Shown here: one piece after another, positions 27,303 to 35,921 of the stretch
Layout of the letters: each line of letters starts with the position of its first letter
Numbering within the stretch: position 1 is the first letter of the stretch
Assembly (NCBI GenBank): GCA_012270065.1
Contig: JAAXJB010000080.1
Coordinates: 19,046-83,045, forward strand
Direction of reading: 5' to 3'
DNA: 64,000 bases
From: Rubripirellula sp.
Lineage (GTDB): Bacteria > Planctomycetota > Planctomycetia > Pirellulales > Pirellulaceae
Notes under the pieces: generated by a model
Seen by the model: only the letters and a program-made list of their open reading frames with translations
Told to the model about the DNA's origin: nothing
Database searches by the model: none
Made by a program: the position numbers and the translations under genes

Positions 27303-28728
27303 GCTTTTTCTTTGGCTTGAAAATTTCTGTCGCGGTTCCGAAGTGGACCTCACCGGCGTTCATCAGGGTTTCGCTGAGTGTTGGATGCGGATGAACACTG
27401 TCAGTGATGTCATGGACTTCGCAGCCCATCTCGATTGCCAGGACGGCTTCGGCGATCAACTCACCAGCTCCGCTGCCGACAATTCCGCAACCCAGAACGC
27501 GGTCGGTTTTGGGGTCCACCAGCCATTTGGTCAAGCCATTGGTGATACCGAGGGCTTGTGCACGGCCGCTTGCGGCCCACGGGTAGATCTCGACATCAAC
27601 TTCGACCCCTTCGCGTTTCGCCTCTTCCTCGGTGATTCCTGCCCACGCGATTTCCGGATCTGTGAATACAACAGCGGGGATCGCGGCTTTGTCGAATGCC
27701 ACATTTTTTCCAGCCACAACTTCGGCAGCAACTCGTCCTTCGTGAGTTGCCTTGTGGGCAAGCATGGGATCGCCTGCGATATCGCCGATAGCGAGGATAT
27801 TTGGATCCGCTGTTCTCTGCTGTTCATCGCAGACCACGAATCCGCGTTCGTTGACAACTACCTTGGTATTTTCGAGTCCGATTCCACGTGTCACGGGACT
27901 GCGACCAATGCTGACCAGAACCCGATCGTACTGCTCGTGGCCGAATTTGTTCGGTCCTTCGAATGTCACTTCAATTTTGTCATCGACCTCGGTCAAGGAA
28001 CCGACTTTGGTGTTCAGGAATACACGGCCCTCGCAGAGTTTATCAATCTGCTTGGCGAGTGGTTTGACGAGGTCGCGATCAGCACCCGGCAAGAGTCCAT
28101 CCATCAGCTCAACCACGCTCACCTTGGATCCCAATTGAGCGTAGACGCTGCCCATTTCCAGGCCGATGTAACCACCACCGACGACAAGTAGATTTTCAGG
28201 GATATCTTCCAAAGCGAGGGCGCCAGTGCTGTCCATCACCCTGTCGCTGTCGATTCGGAACGCTGGCGGCATTGCCGGAACGCTGCCAGTTGCAAGAATG
28301 CACTTGTCAAAGGTCAGCGTGCCATCTTCAGGGACGGAATCATGATCACCCTCCAGTTTCAGAGTGTTGGAGTCGACGAAGCTGCCTCGAGCCTGAATCA
28401 CGGTTACGTTGCGACGCTTGGCGAGTTGGCCCAATCCGCCAGTCAAATTTGAAATCACCTTGTCTTTTCTGGCCCGGACTTTGTCGATGTCGATCTTGGG
28501 ACTCTCGTCGTAAACCACGCCCCACTCTTCCCGCAGTTCCTCGACTTCACTGATCACCTTGGCCACATGCAGTAATGCCTTGCTGGGGATGCAACCTCTC
28601 AGCAGGCATGTTCCACCCAGGCGTGGCTCTGCTTCTACAATCGTGACATCCAGCCCTTCGTCGGCTGCAAGAAACGCTGCGGCATAACCACCGGGACCAC
28701 CACCAAGGACAACAACTGGAGCATGCAT
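27289..28728 (-). CDS. lpdA: dihydrolipoyl dehydrogenase (E3)
   Basis: A 479-residue FAD flavoprotein that reoxidises dihydrolipoamide in 2-oxoacid dehydrogenase complexes and the glycine cleavage system. It shows GGGPGGYAAAFLAADEGLDV (about 9-28), the redox pair in GGTCLLRGCIPSK (Cys41, Cys46), the NAD-binding VVGGGYIGLEMGSVYAQLG near 180, LAIGDIAGDPMLAHKA near 320, and the catalytic VHPHPTLSE near the C-terminus. The tail FKPKKKPAKA is lysine-rich, unlike typical E3 proteins, and ends because of a one-base-short unit in a 21-base repeat array. No E1 or E2 gene is adjacent. ATG at 28728 starts the conserved N-terminus. Function is secure; the tail is discussed separately. Confidence 0.95.
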   Translation of the reverse strand: MHAPVVVLGGGPGGYAAAFLAADEGLDVTIVEAEPRLGGTCLLRGCIPSKALLHVAKVISEVEELREEWGVVYDESPKIDIDKVRARKDKVISNLTGGLGQLAKRRNVTVIQARGSFVDSNTLKLEGDHDSVPEDGTLTFDKCILATGSVPAMPPAFRIDSDRVMDSTGALALEDIPENLLVVGGGYIGLEMGSVYAQLGSKVSVVELMDGLLPGADRDLVKPLAKQIDKLCEGRVFLNTKVGSLTEVDDKIEVTFEGPNKFGHEQYDRVLVSIGRSPVTRGIGLENTKVVVNERGFVVCDEQQRTADPNILAIGDIAGDPMLAHKATHEGRVAAEVVAGKNVAFDKAAIPAVVFTDPEIAWAGITEEEAKREGVEVDVEIYPWAASGRAQALGITNGLTKWLVDPKTDRVLGCGIVGSGAGELIAEAVLAIEMGCEVHDITDSVHPHPTLSETLMNAGEVHFGTATEIFKPKKKPAKA

Positions 28729-29088
28729 GAGCGAGGCTTACCTTGCAAATATGAAAAATGGAATGCATGAACTGGGTGACCAGCAATTTCTGCCAGACTC
28801 CCAGAGAGAAACGAATCGACAATAAAGGCCTGATCTGCTGTCGCGAAGCGGTTTGCCCAGATGGCACTCTTGAAGGAAGTCACCTGCACCCGGAACAGCG
28901 ATCATCAGATCTGCGTTGGTCAACGACCCTGAGAACAATGTCTCCGGAACCTCGTGGCTGCAAACACCACTGCCCGTCGGTTCACATCATCCAACAGGGA
29001 ATGACCATGAACCGCCATGCTCATTGCAATCGCGTCCAGAGTCTCGACAAACTCTGAACGCTCCCTGTTACCAGTATAACGACAGCGA
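28729..29088. other. intergenic region between rpsD and lpdA
   Basis: No supported gene or RNA. Should contain the lpdA promoter. A plus-strand open frame at 28758-29057 shows no domain, signal or ribosome-binding feature and is treated as chance. Confidence 0.5.
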
Positions 29089-29697
29089 CTAGCGAGACAG
29101 GAATTCAACAACGCTGTTGGCGTCCACTGGCAAGCTGATATCGCTTGGCCCGGGTAAACCCAGCACGGTTGCTTTCAGGTTCTCACTGTCAAAAGTCACC
29201 CAGTCGAGAGCATCAGGAGCTGCATTCGCGATCACGCCGCGGTATAGATTCTTGAGGTTTTCCCGCCCGCGCACTTCGATGATATCGCCGGGGCGAAGCA
29301 GGTAGTTGGGTTTCGTGACCTTGGTGCCATTGACGAGAAAGTGACCATGGGTGATTCCCTGACGTGCTTGGGGTCGTGTTTTCGTCAGGCCAACACGGCG
29401 AACCACATTGTCCAGACGTCGCTCGCACATCAGCAGCAACAACTCACCAGTGTTGCCCGGCTTGCGGCCAACAGCATCGAAATAGCGTCTCAGCTGCCGC
29501 TCACCCAAACCGTAGTAATGCTTGATTTTCTGTTTTTCCATCAACGCCAAGCCGTAGTTGCTGGGGCGGCGGCCACGAACGTGCATTCCGGGCGGCTGCG
29601 GACGTCGATCAAGGGCACGGGCTGCGCCAGCTGTCTCGTAAATCAGGGTGCCTAAACGACGATTGATGCGAGCTTTGGGGCCTGTGTAGCGGGCCAT
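29089..29697 (-). CDS. rpsD: small ribosomal subunit protein uS4
   Basis: A 202-residue ribosomal protein S4, which binds 16S rRNA early in assembly. The N-terminus MARYTGPKARINRRLGTLIY is characteristic. EKQKIKHYYGLGERQLRRYF and the S4 RNA-binding fold (RRLDNVVRRVGLTKTRPQAR, HFLVNGTKVTKPNYLLRPGD) follow. The first in-frame ATG at 29703 is only one base from AAAGG. The second, at 29697, is seven bases away and begins with the canonical MARYTG, so the latter is chosen. No rpsM, rpsK, rpoA or rplQ lies next to it, so this is a stand-alone locus. The leader is rich in hairpins, which fits the known habit of S4 of repressing its own mRNA. Confidence 0.97.
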   Translation of the reverse strand: MARYTGPKARINRRLGTLIYETAGAARALDRRPQPPGMHVRGRRPSNYGLALMEKQKIKHYYGLGERQLRRYFDAVGRKPGNTGELLLLMCERRLDNVVRRVGLTKTRPQARQGITHGHFLVNGTKVTKPNYLLRPGDIIEVRGRENLKNLYRGVIANAAPDALDWVTFDSENLKATVLGLPGPSDISLPVDANSVVEFLSR

Positions 29698-29746
29698 GGG
29701 CATACCTTTCCGCGTCGCGTGTGACGCTGCTGGAGGATTTGCGAAT

Positions 29747-29841
29747 CAGGGTCTCGCCCTGTTCGCAGGATGCAATCCGAGCCCGAATTCATCCCCATCG
29801 CTGGGGTCGGAAACGAGCATGGCCTCGACGATCAAGGCCAT
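29747..29841 (-). promoter_or_regulatory. hairpin-rich rpsD leader, possible S4 autoregulatory element
   Basis: Within 150 bases upstream of rpsD there are three perfect stems, read here on the plus strand. They are CAGGG/CCCTG (29747-29761), CCCCA/TGGGG with loop TCGC, which is GCGA, a GNRA loop, on the mRNA (29793-29806), and ATGGCCT/AGGCCAT (29819-29841). Function is inference from known S4 autoregulation in other bacteria. Confidence 0.4.
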
Positions 29842-30244
29842 CCGGTTGCATGCTGAATCTTGGTTAAGGCCGCAAGTCTGCCCGGAAGCGGTGATTTTGG
29901 CAATAGGAAGAGTTCCAAGAACCCCCGTTTGGTAATGAAAAACCGCTTTCGACAGCTCTTTGACCGTAACATCTCCTCTGTCACCCCCGATTTGCCAATT
30001 GATCTCCTTTACCGCTGAACCCCTGTTCGGCTACGGTGTGAGCCCTGCGACGTTTGTCCAGGCGAATGCCTGACACCAGCGGGCAACGGAATTCGGGAGG
30101 GCATGGCGAGACAGAGCAACATCTGTGCGTCATGATTGTCTGCCAACTTGTGATGCTCCAATCGATTTCACGAATAAGCGGTCAACCCGGGCAGACACCC
30201 GGCCCCCCCGCACCCCAGAAAACCACCCCATCCACAGGCGATTG
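29842..30244. other. divergent intergenic region rpsD / adenosine-kinase-like gene
   Basis: It should contain promoters for both directions. The plus-strand open frame continues upstream of the kinase start to 30125, but residues before the double methionine do not match the PfkB fold. Nothing else recognised. Confidence 0.5.
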
Positions 30245-31240
30245 ATGATGGCTGAAATAGACGTTTATGGAGTTGGCAATGCTCTGGTTGATATCCAGAC
30301 GCAAGTCGCTGACGAGTTGCTGACAGAGCTCCAAATCGAAAAGGGAGTGATGACTCTTGTGGATGAGACTCAGCAAACCGGAGTTCTCGGCAAGCTTACG
30401 GGATCATCGCTGCATCGCTGTGCTGGTGGCTCTGCCGCCAATACCATCGTTGCTTTGGCTGAATTGGGCGGATCTGCTGCTTATGTCGGCAAGGTCGGTG
30501 GTGATGAGATCGGATCGTTTTTCCTGGCGGACATGCGTGAACTCGGTATCAACATCGACGTGCAGCCTGCAAATGGTGGCACCGGGACCTGTGTGGTTCT
30601 CATCACAGACGACGCCCAACGGACGATGCTGACGCATCTGGGTGTTTCGGCCACTCTCACAGAAGACGACATCGACAAGCAGCTTGTGGAAGCAGCCAAG
30701 TATGTTTACGTCGAGGGGTATCTGTTGACCAACGAAACGACCAAGGCCGCAGCGTATCGAGCGATGGATTTGGCCAAGCAAGTGGGCACCAAGGTTGCCC
30801 TCACTGCGTCAGACCCGTTTCTGGTGAATATGATTCGGGATGAAATCTGGGACCTTGTCCGTGGGCCCGTTGACCTGTTCTTCTGCAATGAAGAGGAGGC
30901 CAAGAGCTTGACTGGAGAGACTGACCCCGGCCAGTGTGCTGCAAAAATTCATGAGCATGCCGAAAGCGTAGCCCTGACGCTTGGCAATCAAGGCTCCCTC
31001 ATTGTTAACGGGGGAGAATCTTTCCGCATTCAGGGTGTGGAAGCTGATGCGATCGATACAACGGGTGCTGGTGACATGTATGCCGGTGCCCTGCTCTATG
31101 GAATCACTAACGGGATGGGATGGCAGCAGGCCGGACATCTTGCTTCGCATGCTGCGGGAAGAATTGTTTCACAGCTGGGAGCACGTCTGGACAACAAGTT
31201 CACCGAGCAGGAAATCAGCAAATTCGCGAATATGAGCTGA
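30245..31240 (+). CDS. PfkB-family kinase, adenosine kinase-like
   Basis: A 331-residue ribokinase/PfkB-fold sugar or nucleoside kinase. N-terminal DVYGVGNALVDIQTQV, then the first PfkB signature AGGSAANTIVALAELGGSAAYVGKVG (starting about residue 60) and the second, DTTGAGDMYAGALLYG near 270, with the catalytic Asp in GAGD. The NALVD start and GGSAANT are most like adenosine kinases, which recycle adenosine to AMP; fructokinase-type substrates are also possible. The start is placed at 30245 (MMAEIDVYG); 30248 is equally plausible. No operon partner is obvious. An unusually perfect Shine-Dalgarno sequence lies 15 bases after its stop. Confidence 0.88.
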   Translation: MMAEIDVYGVGNALVDIQTQVADELLTELQIEKGVMTLVDETQQTGVLGKLTGSSLHRCAGGSAANTIVALAELGGSAAYVGKVGGDEIGSFFLADMRELGINIDVQPANGGTGTCVVLITDDAQRTMLTHLGVSATLTEDDIDKQLVEAAKYVYVEGYLLTNETTKAAAYRAMDLAKQVGTKVALTASDPFLVNMIRDEIWDLVRGPVDLFFCNEEEAKSLTGETDPGQCAAKIHEHAESVALTLGNQGSLIVNGGESFRIQGVEADAIDTTGAGDMYAGALLYGITNGMGWQQAGHLASHAAGRIVSQLGARLDNKFTEQEISKFANMS

Positions 31241-31254
31241 GTCTCTTACTTGGG

Positions 31255-31308
31255 AAGGAGGTGATCATTGTGCACGGTTTGGGAAGTGGAATCGCGATGG
31301 GACTCTGA
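31255..31308 (+). promoter_or_regulatory. perfect extended Shine-Dalgarno with a 12-codon ORF
   Basis: AAGGAGGTGATC at 31255-31266 is a 12-base exact complement of the bacterial 16S rRNA 3' tail. GTG at 31270 lies eight bases after AGGAGG and opens a 12-codon frame, MHGLGSGIAMGL, ending at the TGA at 31306-31308. TTG at 31268 would open a 25-codon frame. CCTCCT at 31328-31333 could base-pair with AGGAGG and hide it. Whether it is translated is unknown. Confidence 0.35.
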
Positions 31309-31542
31309 AATTGTTGATCCCTTCAGGCCTCCTGGTCATTCGTGACGATTGAGGCTGAAATTGAAGCCTTTCCATGCTTTCGTTTCATGGTGTCCCGATT
31401 GAATCTTCTGTTTCTATGTCTTTACAATCCCGGTTGCTAACAGCGGGAATGCATCCAAATACGTGATGCGATCAAAACAGTTGAAGATTTTTCGGTATTC
31501 ACCAATTCAATCCCTGTGATTTCATTTTGAGGCAACTTGCAA
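31309..31542. other. intergenic region before the OsmC-family gene
   Basis: No gene recognised. Together with the preceding micro-ORF it makes 302 bases between the kinase and the OsmC gene. Contains a CCTCCT motif (31328-31333) complementary to the upstream Shine-Dalgarno. Probably holds the OsmC promoter. Confidence 0.45.
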
Positions 31543-31962
31543 ATGGCTGTTGAAATAAGTGTTGATTATTCAGGTCAGCTTCATTGTGAAGCAACTCATG
31601 GTCCCAGTGGAGAAACGCTCAGTACGGATGCTCCCACCGACAATGGCGGCAAAGGAGAGTCGTTTTCGCCAACGGATCTGGTCGCAACGGCTCTGGGGAC
31701 TTGCGTGATGACCATCCTTGGGCTGGTGGCTCAACGGCACGGTCTGGAGTTGAACGGAACGAAGATCAAAGTTACCAAGGAAATGGTTGCCGACCCGGTA
31801 AGGCGTATTGGTACCCTGAAAACGTTTGTCACAATCCCGGCAGACGCGGTGACAGATGCGGCGATGCGGAGCCGACTGGAAGCTGCGGCGAGAAAGTGCC
31901 CGGTCCATCAGAGCTTGCATCCGGAGATCGATGCTCCTATCGATTTTGAATATTCAAGCTGA
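31543..31962 (+). CDS. OsmC/Ohr family protein
   Basis: A 139-residue cytosolic protein of the OsmC superfamily, which uses two cysteines to reduce organic hydroperoxides. The segment SPTDLVATALGTCVMTILGL contains the first cysteine (Cys53). The second is in AARKCPVHQSL (Cys119). The spacing and the CPVHQSL block match the OsmC/YhfA-like branch rather than Ohr proper. The start is the ATG at 31543; a TTG six bases upstream is also in frame. It stands alone between the kinase and ftsK. Peroxidase activity is the usual family role but substrate range is not readable. Confidence 0.9.
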   Translation: MAVEISVDYSGQLHCEATHGPSGETLSTDAPTDNGGKGESFSPTDLVATALGTCVMTILGLVAQRHGLELNGTKIKVTKEMVADPVRRIGTLKTFVTIPADAVTDAAMRSRLEAAARKCPVHQSLHPEIDAPIDFEYSS

Positions 31963-32209
31963 CGAAGCTGAAGCGGGAGTCAGCAAGATTACTCGCCAGT
32001 CTGGAAAGATCGAGCCAACTGAGGGGTGGAAGCAGCTGTTGCCTGTTTCAGCTTTTCGCTGGCTGCGGAGTAATTTCAGTTCTATCTCATTGGTTGACTT
32101 TAGCGATTGTATCGGTTGCGCCGAATCGAAGCTTCCTGCTGTCAACCAGATGCGTGAATGACCGATTTCAAGAGATGTTGCATTCTCTTTCCTCAAAAAT
32201 CGCGCGCGC

Positions 32210-35050
32210 ATGTCGGCTGCCTCGATCGATGACACCGTTGACTTGGAACGGAAACCAAATCTCGTTCGCGATATCTGCGCGCTGGTACTCATCGCCTTCA
32301 CGCTGATTTTGACGGTATCTCTCGTCACCCATAACGCGGCTGATCCGCTTGATACTCCGATTTGGCCCATCAGCGAGTTTTACACGCCCGATGCGACAGT
32401 CTTTCCGCCCAACGGTGCGATCACAAACGCCTGTGGGTATTGGGGAGCTTTACTGTCCTCGCTGTTGCTTGATTCTTTGGGTGTGGCATCTGCAATTGTG
32501 ATTGGTGCCTTGGGTGGTATTGCGACAGCGTTGATCTTGCGCGGCAGTTTGCACGCCCCCGTGCTGCGGTCCTTGGGCGGTACGATCATCATCATCGGCG
32601 TTGCAACAGCAGGAGCGATGCTGCCCCTGCAGGCATCCGGTTTACCGGTGGTTGGTGGTGGTGGTTTTCTGGGAGCCATGACGTCCACCTGGTTGCTTGA
32701 GCATTTTGCGCCAGCCGGTGCTTGGATTCTGACTCTGACGCTGTTTCTTGTCGGCACCCTGATGACAACAGACTACGTGCTGGTTTCTGCCAGCAAGCGT
32801 CTCTTGCAGGAAGGTGGCAAAGTTTCCAGATCCGGATGGAAGCGAGCGGCAAGTGCTCTACCAGGTCCCCGTCGCCGCCGTCCTTTTACTGATTTGGAAG
32901 AGCCAATCAAAATTGACGGGGACGGGGATGATGACGAGAGCATTGAGAGTCCTGTCGGTCAAAAGAAATCAGTTCGATCTGAGCCTACCATCAAATTCCG
33001 GCAACCGCGGAAAAAGTCAGGCGAAGAAACGCAATCGACACAGACAGCCGAAGAAGAACTGGATGAGGAGTGGGTAGACGAGGAATACGATGATGAGGCA
33101 TCCGAAGACTGGGATCAGGATGCAGACGAAGGTTCTGATGAGCTTGTCGAACGTGAACTTGACCTCCACGATGAACCGCATAAGGTGCGAAAAGACACAG
33201 GGCACGAGTTACCGCAACCAAAAGTGAAGGTGCCCAAGCGGAAAGACAAGTCCGCATCCTCCGACAATCTGTTCGAAGACATGAACGAGTCGTTGCCCGG
33301 CGGAATGGAAGATTACCGCTTGCCGAGCATCGATTTGCTTGAGCAAAGTGATGATATCTGTTACGAGGAGCAACTGCATGAGGTGCGGCGTAAAGCGCAT
33401 GTGCTTGAGGAGACTTTTCGTGATTTCGGTTTCAACATAAGAGTTGTCGAGATTGAGACTGGCCCTGTCATTGCGCAGTATGAGATCGAGTTGGAGGCCG
33501 GGCTGAGGTTGAGCAAGATTACGGGTCTTGCTGACGATCTTGCCATTGCCCTGCGTGTTCCGAGTGTTCGAATTGTGGCTCCTATTCCCGGCAAGAATAC
33601 GGTAGGTATCGAGGTTCCGAACGAGACCCGCCAGCCTGTGCGTCTGCGCGATGTGATCGAAGAATCGGATACGCGATCAGCAAAAATGAATATCCCGGTT
33701 TTCCTTGGCAAGGATGTTTCCGGAAATCCAATGGTTGTTGATTTGGCCAAGATGCCACACTTGCTGATTGCCGGTCGTACAGGTACCGGTAAGAGTGTCT
33801 GTCTCAATGCGATCATTACCTCGGTGTTGATGTGTTGTCGACCCGATGAAGTGCGCATGCTGATGATCGACCCGAAGATGGTTGAATTGAGCGGTTATGG
33901 CCGATTGCCCCACCTGATGCATCCCGTTATCACGGACATGAAAAAGGCAGAAGCAATCCTTGCCTGGGCTGTCGAGAAAATGGAGGAGCGGTATTCGTTG
34001 CTGGCGAAGGTAGGGGTTCGCCATATCAATAGTTTCAATGATCTTGGGCGTGAAGAGATCATGAGGCGGCTTGAAATAGACGAGGAAGATAGCACTCAGG
34101 ACGTACCCGAACGACTGCCGTTCATCGTCATCGTTGCAGACGAGATGGCAGATTTGATGATGACTGCTGGCAAGGATGTTGAGCAGCATATCATTCGACT
34201 TGCCCAGAAAAGTCGCGCTGTTGGTATTCACTTGATTCTCGCAACGCAAAAACCGACGGTCGATGTTATCACGGGTCTGATCAAAAGTAATTTGCCCGCT
34301 CGCCTCAGTTTTCAGGTTGCAAGCAAGACAGACAGTCGTGTTGTTCTTGATGAAAATGGAGCCGACAAGCTGCTTGGGAACGGGGACATGCTGTTCCTTT
34401 GGCCCGGAACCAGCACTTTGATTCGAGGCCAGGGAACATTTCTGTCGGATGACGAGATTGACACAATCTGTGACCATTGCAGCAAAGGTGAGCAGAATTT
34501 TGTCGGCGAATTGATGAACCTGAAGGTGGATCAGGACGCTGATGGTGCTGATGGCACATCGATGGAGCAGATCAAAAAACGCGATGAACTCTATGACAGT
34601 GCAATTGAGGTTGTGATTCGTGAAGGCCGAGGGTCGTGTTCGTTGTTGCAACGGTGTCTCGGCATTGGTTATGGGCGGGCCGCCAAACTGATCGACTTCA
34701 TGGCCGAGGATGGAATTGTTGGCGAGTACAACGGAAGCAAGGCCAGAGAGGTTGTCATGACCATGGCCCAATGGCAGGCGATGCAGGGTCTGGAGGTGGA
34801 CGAGGAAGAAGAAGACGAAGCAAGCCAATCTGCCGCCGAAAGCACCGCAACGGGTGTTCAGGAAAAGAACTCAGCCAAAGGCTTGGCAGGTACCGAATCA
34901 GTGGCGTCGGAAAACGATGGTGCTGATGCTGATTACGACGAAGACGGGTACGAGGACGAAGAAGAAGAGGAGTACGAGGACGAAGAGGAAGAAGAGTACG
35001 AGGATGAAGATTACGAAGACGACGAGGAAGAGTACGAAGACTGTGAATAA
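32210..35050 (+). CDS. ftsK: DNA translocase FtsK with acidic C-terminal tail
   Basis: A 946-residue septal DNA translocase that pumps chromosome ends during division. Four or so N-terminal membrane segments (about residues 22-205) are followed by a strongly acidic linker (about 225-370). The motor contains Walker A GRTGTGKS near 525, Walker B FIVIVADEMADLMM near 640 and ILATQKPTVDVITGLIK near 680. The gamma winged helix, IREGRGSCSLLQRCLGIGYG, lies near 805-825 and is followed by KLIDFMAEDGIVGEY. Beyond it comes an extra tail of about 85 residues, nearly all Asp, Glu and Tyr, encoded by repetitive GAGGACGAAGAA-type DNA. ATG at 32210. The translocase core is complete; the tail is unusual. Confidence 0.95.
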   Translation: MSAASIDDTVDLERKPNLVRDICALVLIAFTLILTVSLVTHNAADPLDTPIWPISEFYTPDATVFPPNGAITNACGYWGALLSSLLLDSLGVASAIVIGALGGIATALILRGSLHAPVLRSLGGTIIIIGVATAGAMLPLQASGLPVVGGGGFLGAMTSTWLLEHFAPAGAWILTLTLFLVGTLMTTDYVLVSASKRLLQEGGKVSRSGWKRAASALPGPRRRRPFTDLEEPIKIDGDGDDDESIESPVGQKKSVRSEPTIKFRQPRKKSGEETQSTQTAEEELDEEWVDEEYDDEASEDWDQDADEGSDELVERELDLHDEPHKVRKDTGHELPQPKVKVPKRKDKSASSDNLFEDMNESLPGGMEDYRLPSIDLLEQSDDICYEEQLHEVRRKAHVLEETFRDFGFNIRVVEIETGPVIAQYEIELEAGLRLSKITGLADDLAIALRVPSVRIVAPIPGKNTVGIEVPNETRQPVRLRDVIEESDTRSAKMNIPVFLGKDVSGNPMVVDLAKMPHLLIAGRTGTGKSVCLNAIITSVLMCCRPDEVRMLMIDPKMVELSGYGRLPHLMHPVITDMKKAEAILAWAVEKMEERYSLLAKVGVRHINSFNDLGREEIMRRLEIDEEDSTQDVPERLPFIVIVADEMADLMMTAGKDVEQHIIRLAQKSRAVGIHLILATQKPTVDVITGLIKSNLPARLSFQVASKTDSRVVLDENGADKLLGNGDMLFLWPGTSTLIRGQGTFLSDDEIDTICDHCSKGEQNFVGELMNLKVDQDADGADGTSMEQIKKRDELYDSAIEVVIREGRGSCSLLQRCLGIGYGRAAKLIDFMAEDGIVGEYNGSKAREVVMTMAQWQAMQGLEVDEEEEDEASQSAAESTATGVQEKNSAKGLAGTESVASENDGADADYDEDGYEDEEEEEYEDEEEEEYEDEDYEDDEEEYEDCE

Positions 35051-35189
35051 AAACGGGGTGGCTGTACTTCACGATCAGGTACAAACGCTTCTAGCTTGCT
35101 TGTAACCTTGCGTTCACGTTGTTATACCGATCTCTTGTTGTCGTTCCCGGTATCCTATCAATACGTCTTGCTGTAGTCGCCTCCTTCTC

Positions 35190-35921
35190 ATGCAACATTC
35201 TGATTCAAGCATTCCCAGATCGGGCTCGATTGCAGCGATTCTACCCGCCGCCGGCAGCGGGCAGCGTTTTGGTGCTGACAGCAACAAACTGTTTGCCGAA
35301 CTGTCGGGGAAACCCTTGTGGTTTCATGCCGTTTCCCGACTTGCTGCTTCGGATGCTGTCGGACGTCTTGTTCTCGTGGTTTCCGAGGTTGATGAATCGG
35401 TCTTTCACACTCGGTATGCCACACTCATTGATCAGCTGGGGATCGAATTGGTCCGCGGCGGCAGCGAACGTACCGACAGTGTGCAGGCCGGGCTTGAACA
35501 TCTGGCGGGTGATTCAGAGGTTGAGATGGTAGCGATTCACGATGCTGCACGGCCGTTGGTTTTGCCGGAGGATCTTGAGTCCGTCTTCAGCGTTGCTTCC
35601 CGTACAGGGGCCGCAATCCTTGCCACCCCAATGCCCGGTACCGTCAAGCGTGGTCAATTGAACGAAGGTGGAAGTCAAACCGTGGATCGCCAGGGCCTGT
35701 GGTTGGCACTGACGCCGCAGGTTTTTCATCTCGGGTTGTTGAAACAGGCCTATCATAAGCACAATGGTCGTCCTGCAACCGACGACGCTCAGCTTGTCGA
35801 ACGGATGGGGCACAATGTCACCTTGGTGCAAGGCTCCGCAGATAACCTCAAAATCACTTACCCCGAAGACCTGAAGGTGGCCGAGGCAATCCTCGCCACC
35901 CAGATCCAGCGAGCCGGATGA
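35190..35921 (+). CDS. ispD: 2-C-methyl-D-erythritol 4-phosphate cytidylyltransferase
   Basis: A 243-residue enzyme of the MEP isoprenoid pathway that joins MEP to CTP. The nucleotide-binding loop is ILPAAGSGQRFGAD (about 17-30) with the lysine at SNK. The family blocks VRGGSERTDSVQAGL, VAIHDAARPLV and LWLALTPQVFHL are present. The ending GSADNLKITYPEDLKVAEAIL is typical of IspD. The gene overlaps tyrS by four bases (ATGA), so the two are translationally coupled. ispF is not next to it. ATG at 35190 is accepted. Confidence 0.95.
   Translation: MQHSDSSIPRSGSIAAILPAAGSGQRFGADSNKLFAELSGKPLWFHAVSRLAASDAVGRLVLVVSEVDESVFHTRYATLIDQLGIELVRGGSERTDSVQAGLEHLAGDSEVEMVAIHDAARPLVLPEDLESVFSVASRTGAAILATPMPGTVKRGQLNEGGSQTVDRQGLWLALTPQVFHLGLLKQAYHKHNGRPATDDAQLVERMGHNVTLVQGSADNLKITYPEDLKVAEAILATQIQRAG

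Noticed and set aside
27145..28191. Long plus-strand open frame (348 codons) antisense to lpdA
   Set aside because: It lies entirely over lpdA and the repeat array; its translation has no domain or signal and reflects codon structure of the real gene.
31120..31308. 62-codon plus-strand frame overlapping the end of the adenosine-kinase-like gene
   Set aside because: Its body is out of frame with a well-supported gene; only the final 12 codons after the strong Shine-Dalgarno are kept as a candidate.
33677..34828. Long minus-strand open frame (383 codons) within ftsK
   Set aside because: Antisense to the conserved FtsK motor; no recognisable protein features.
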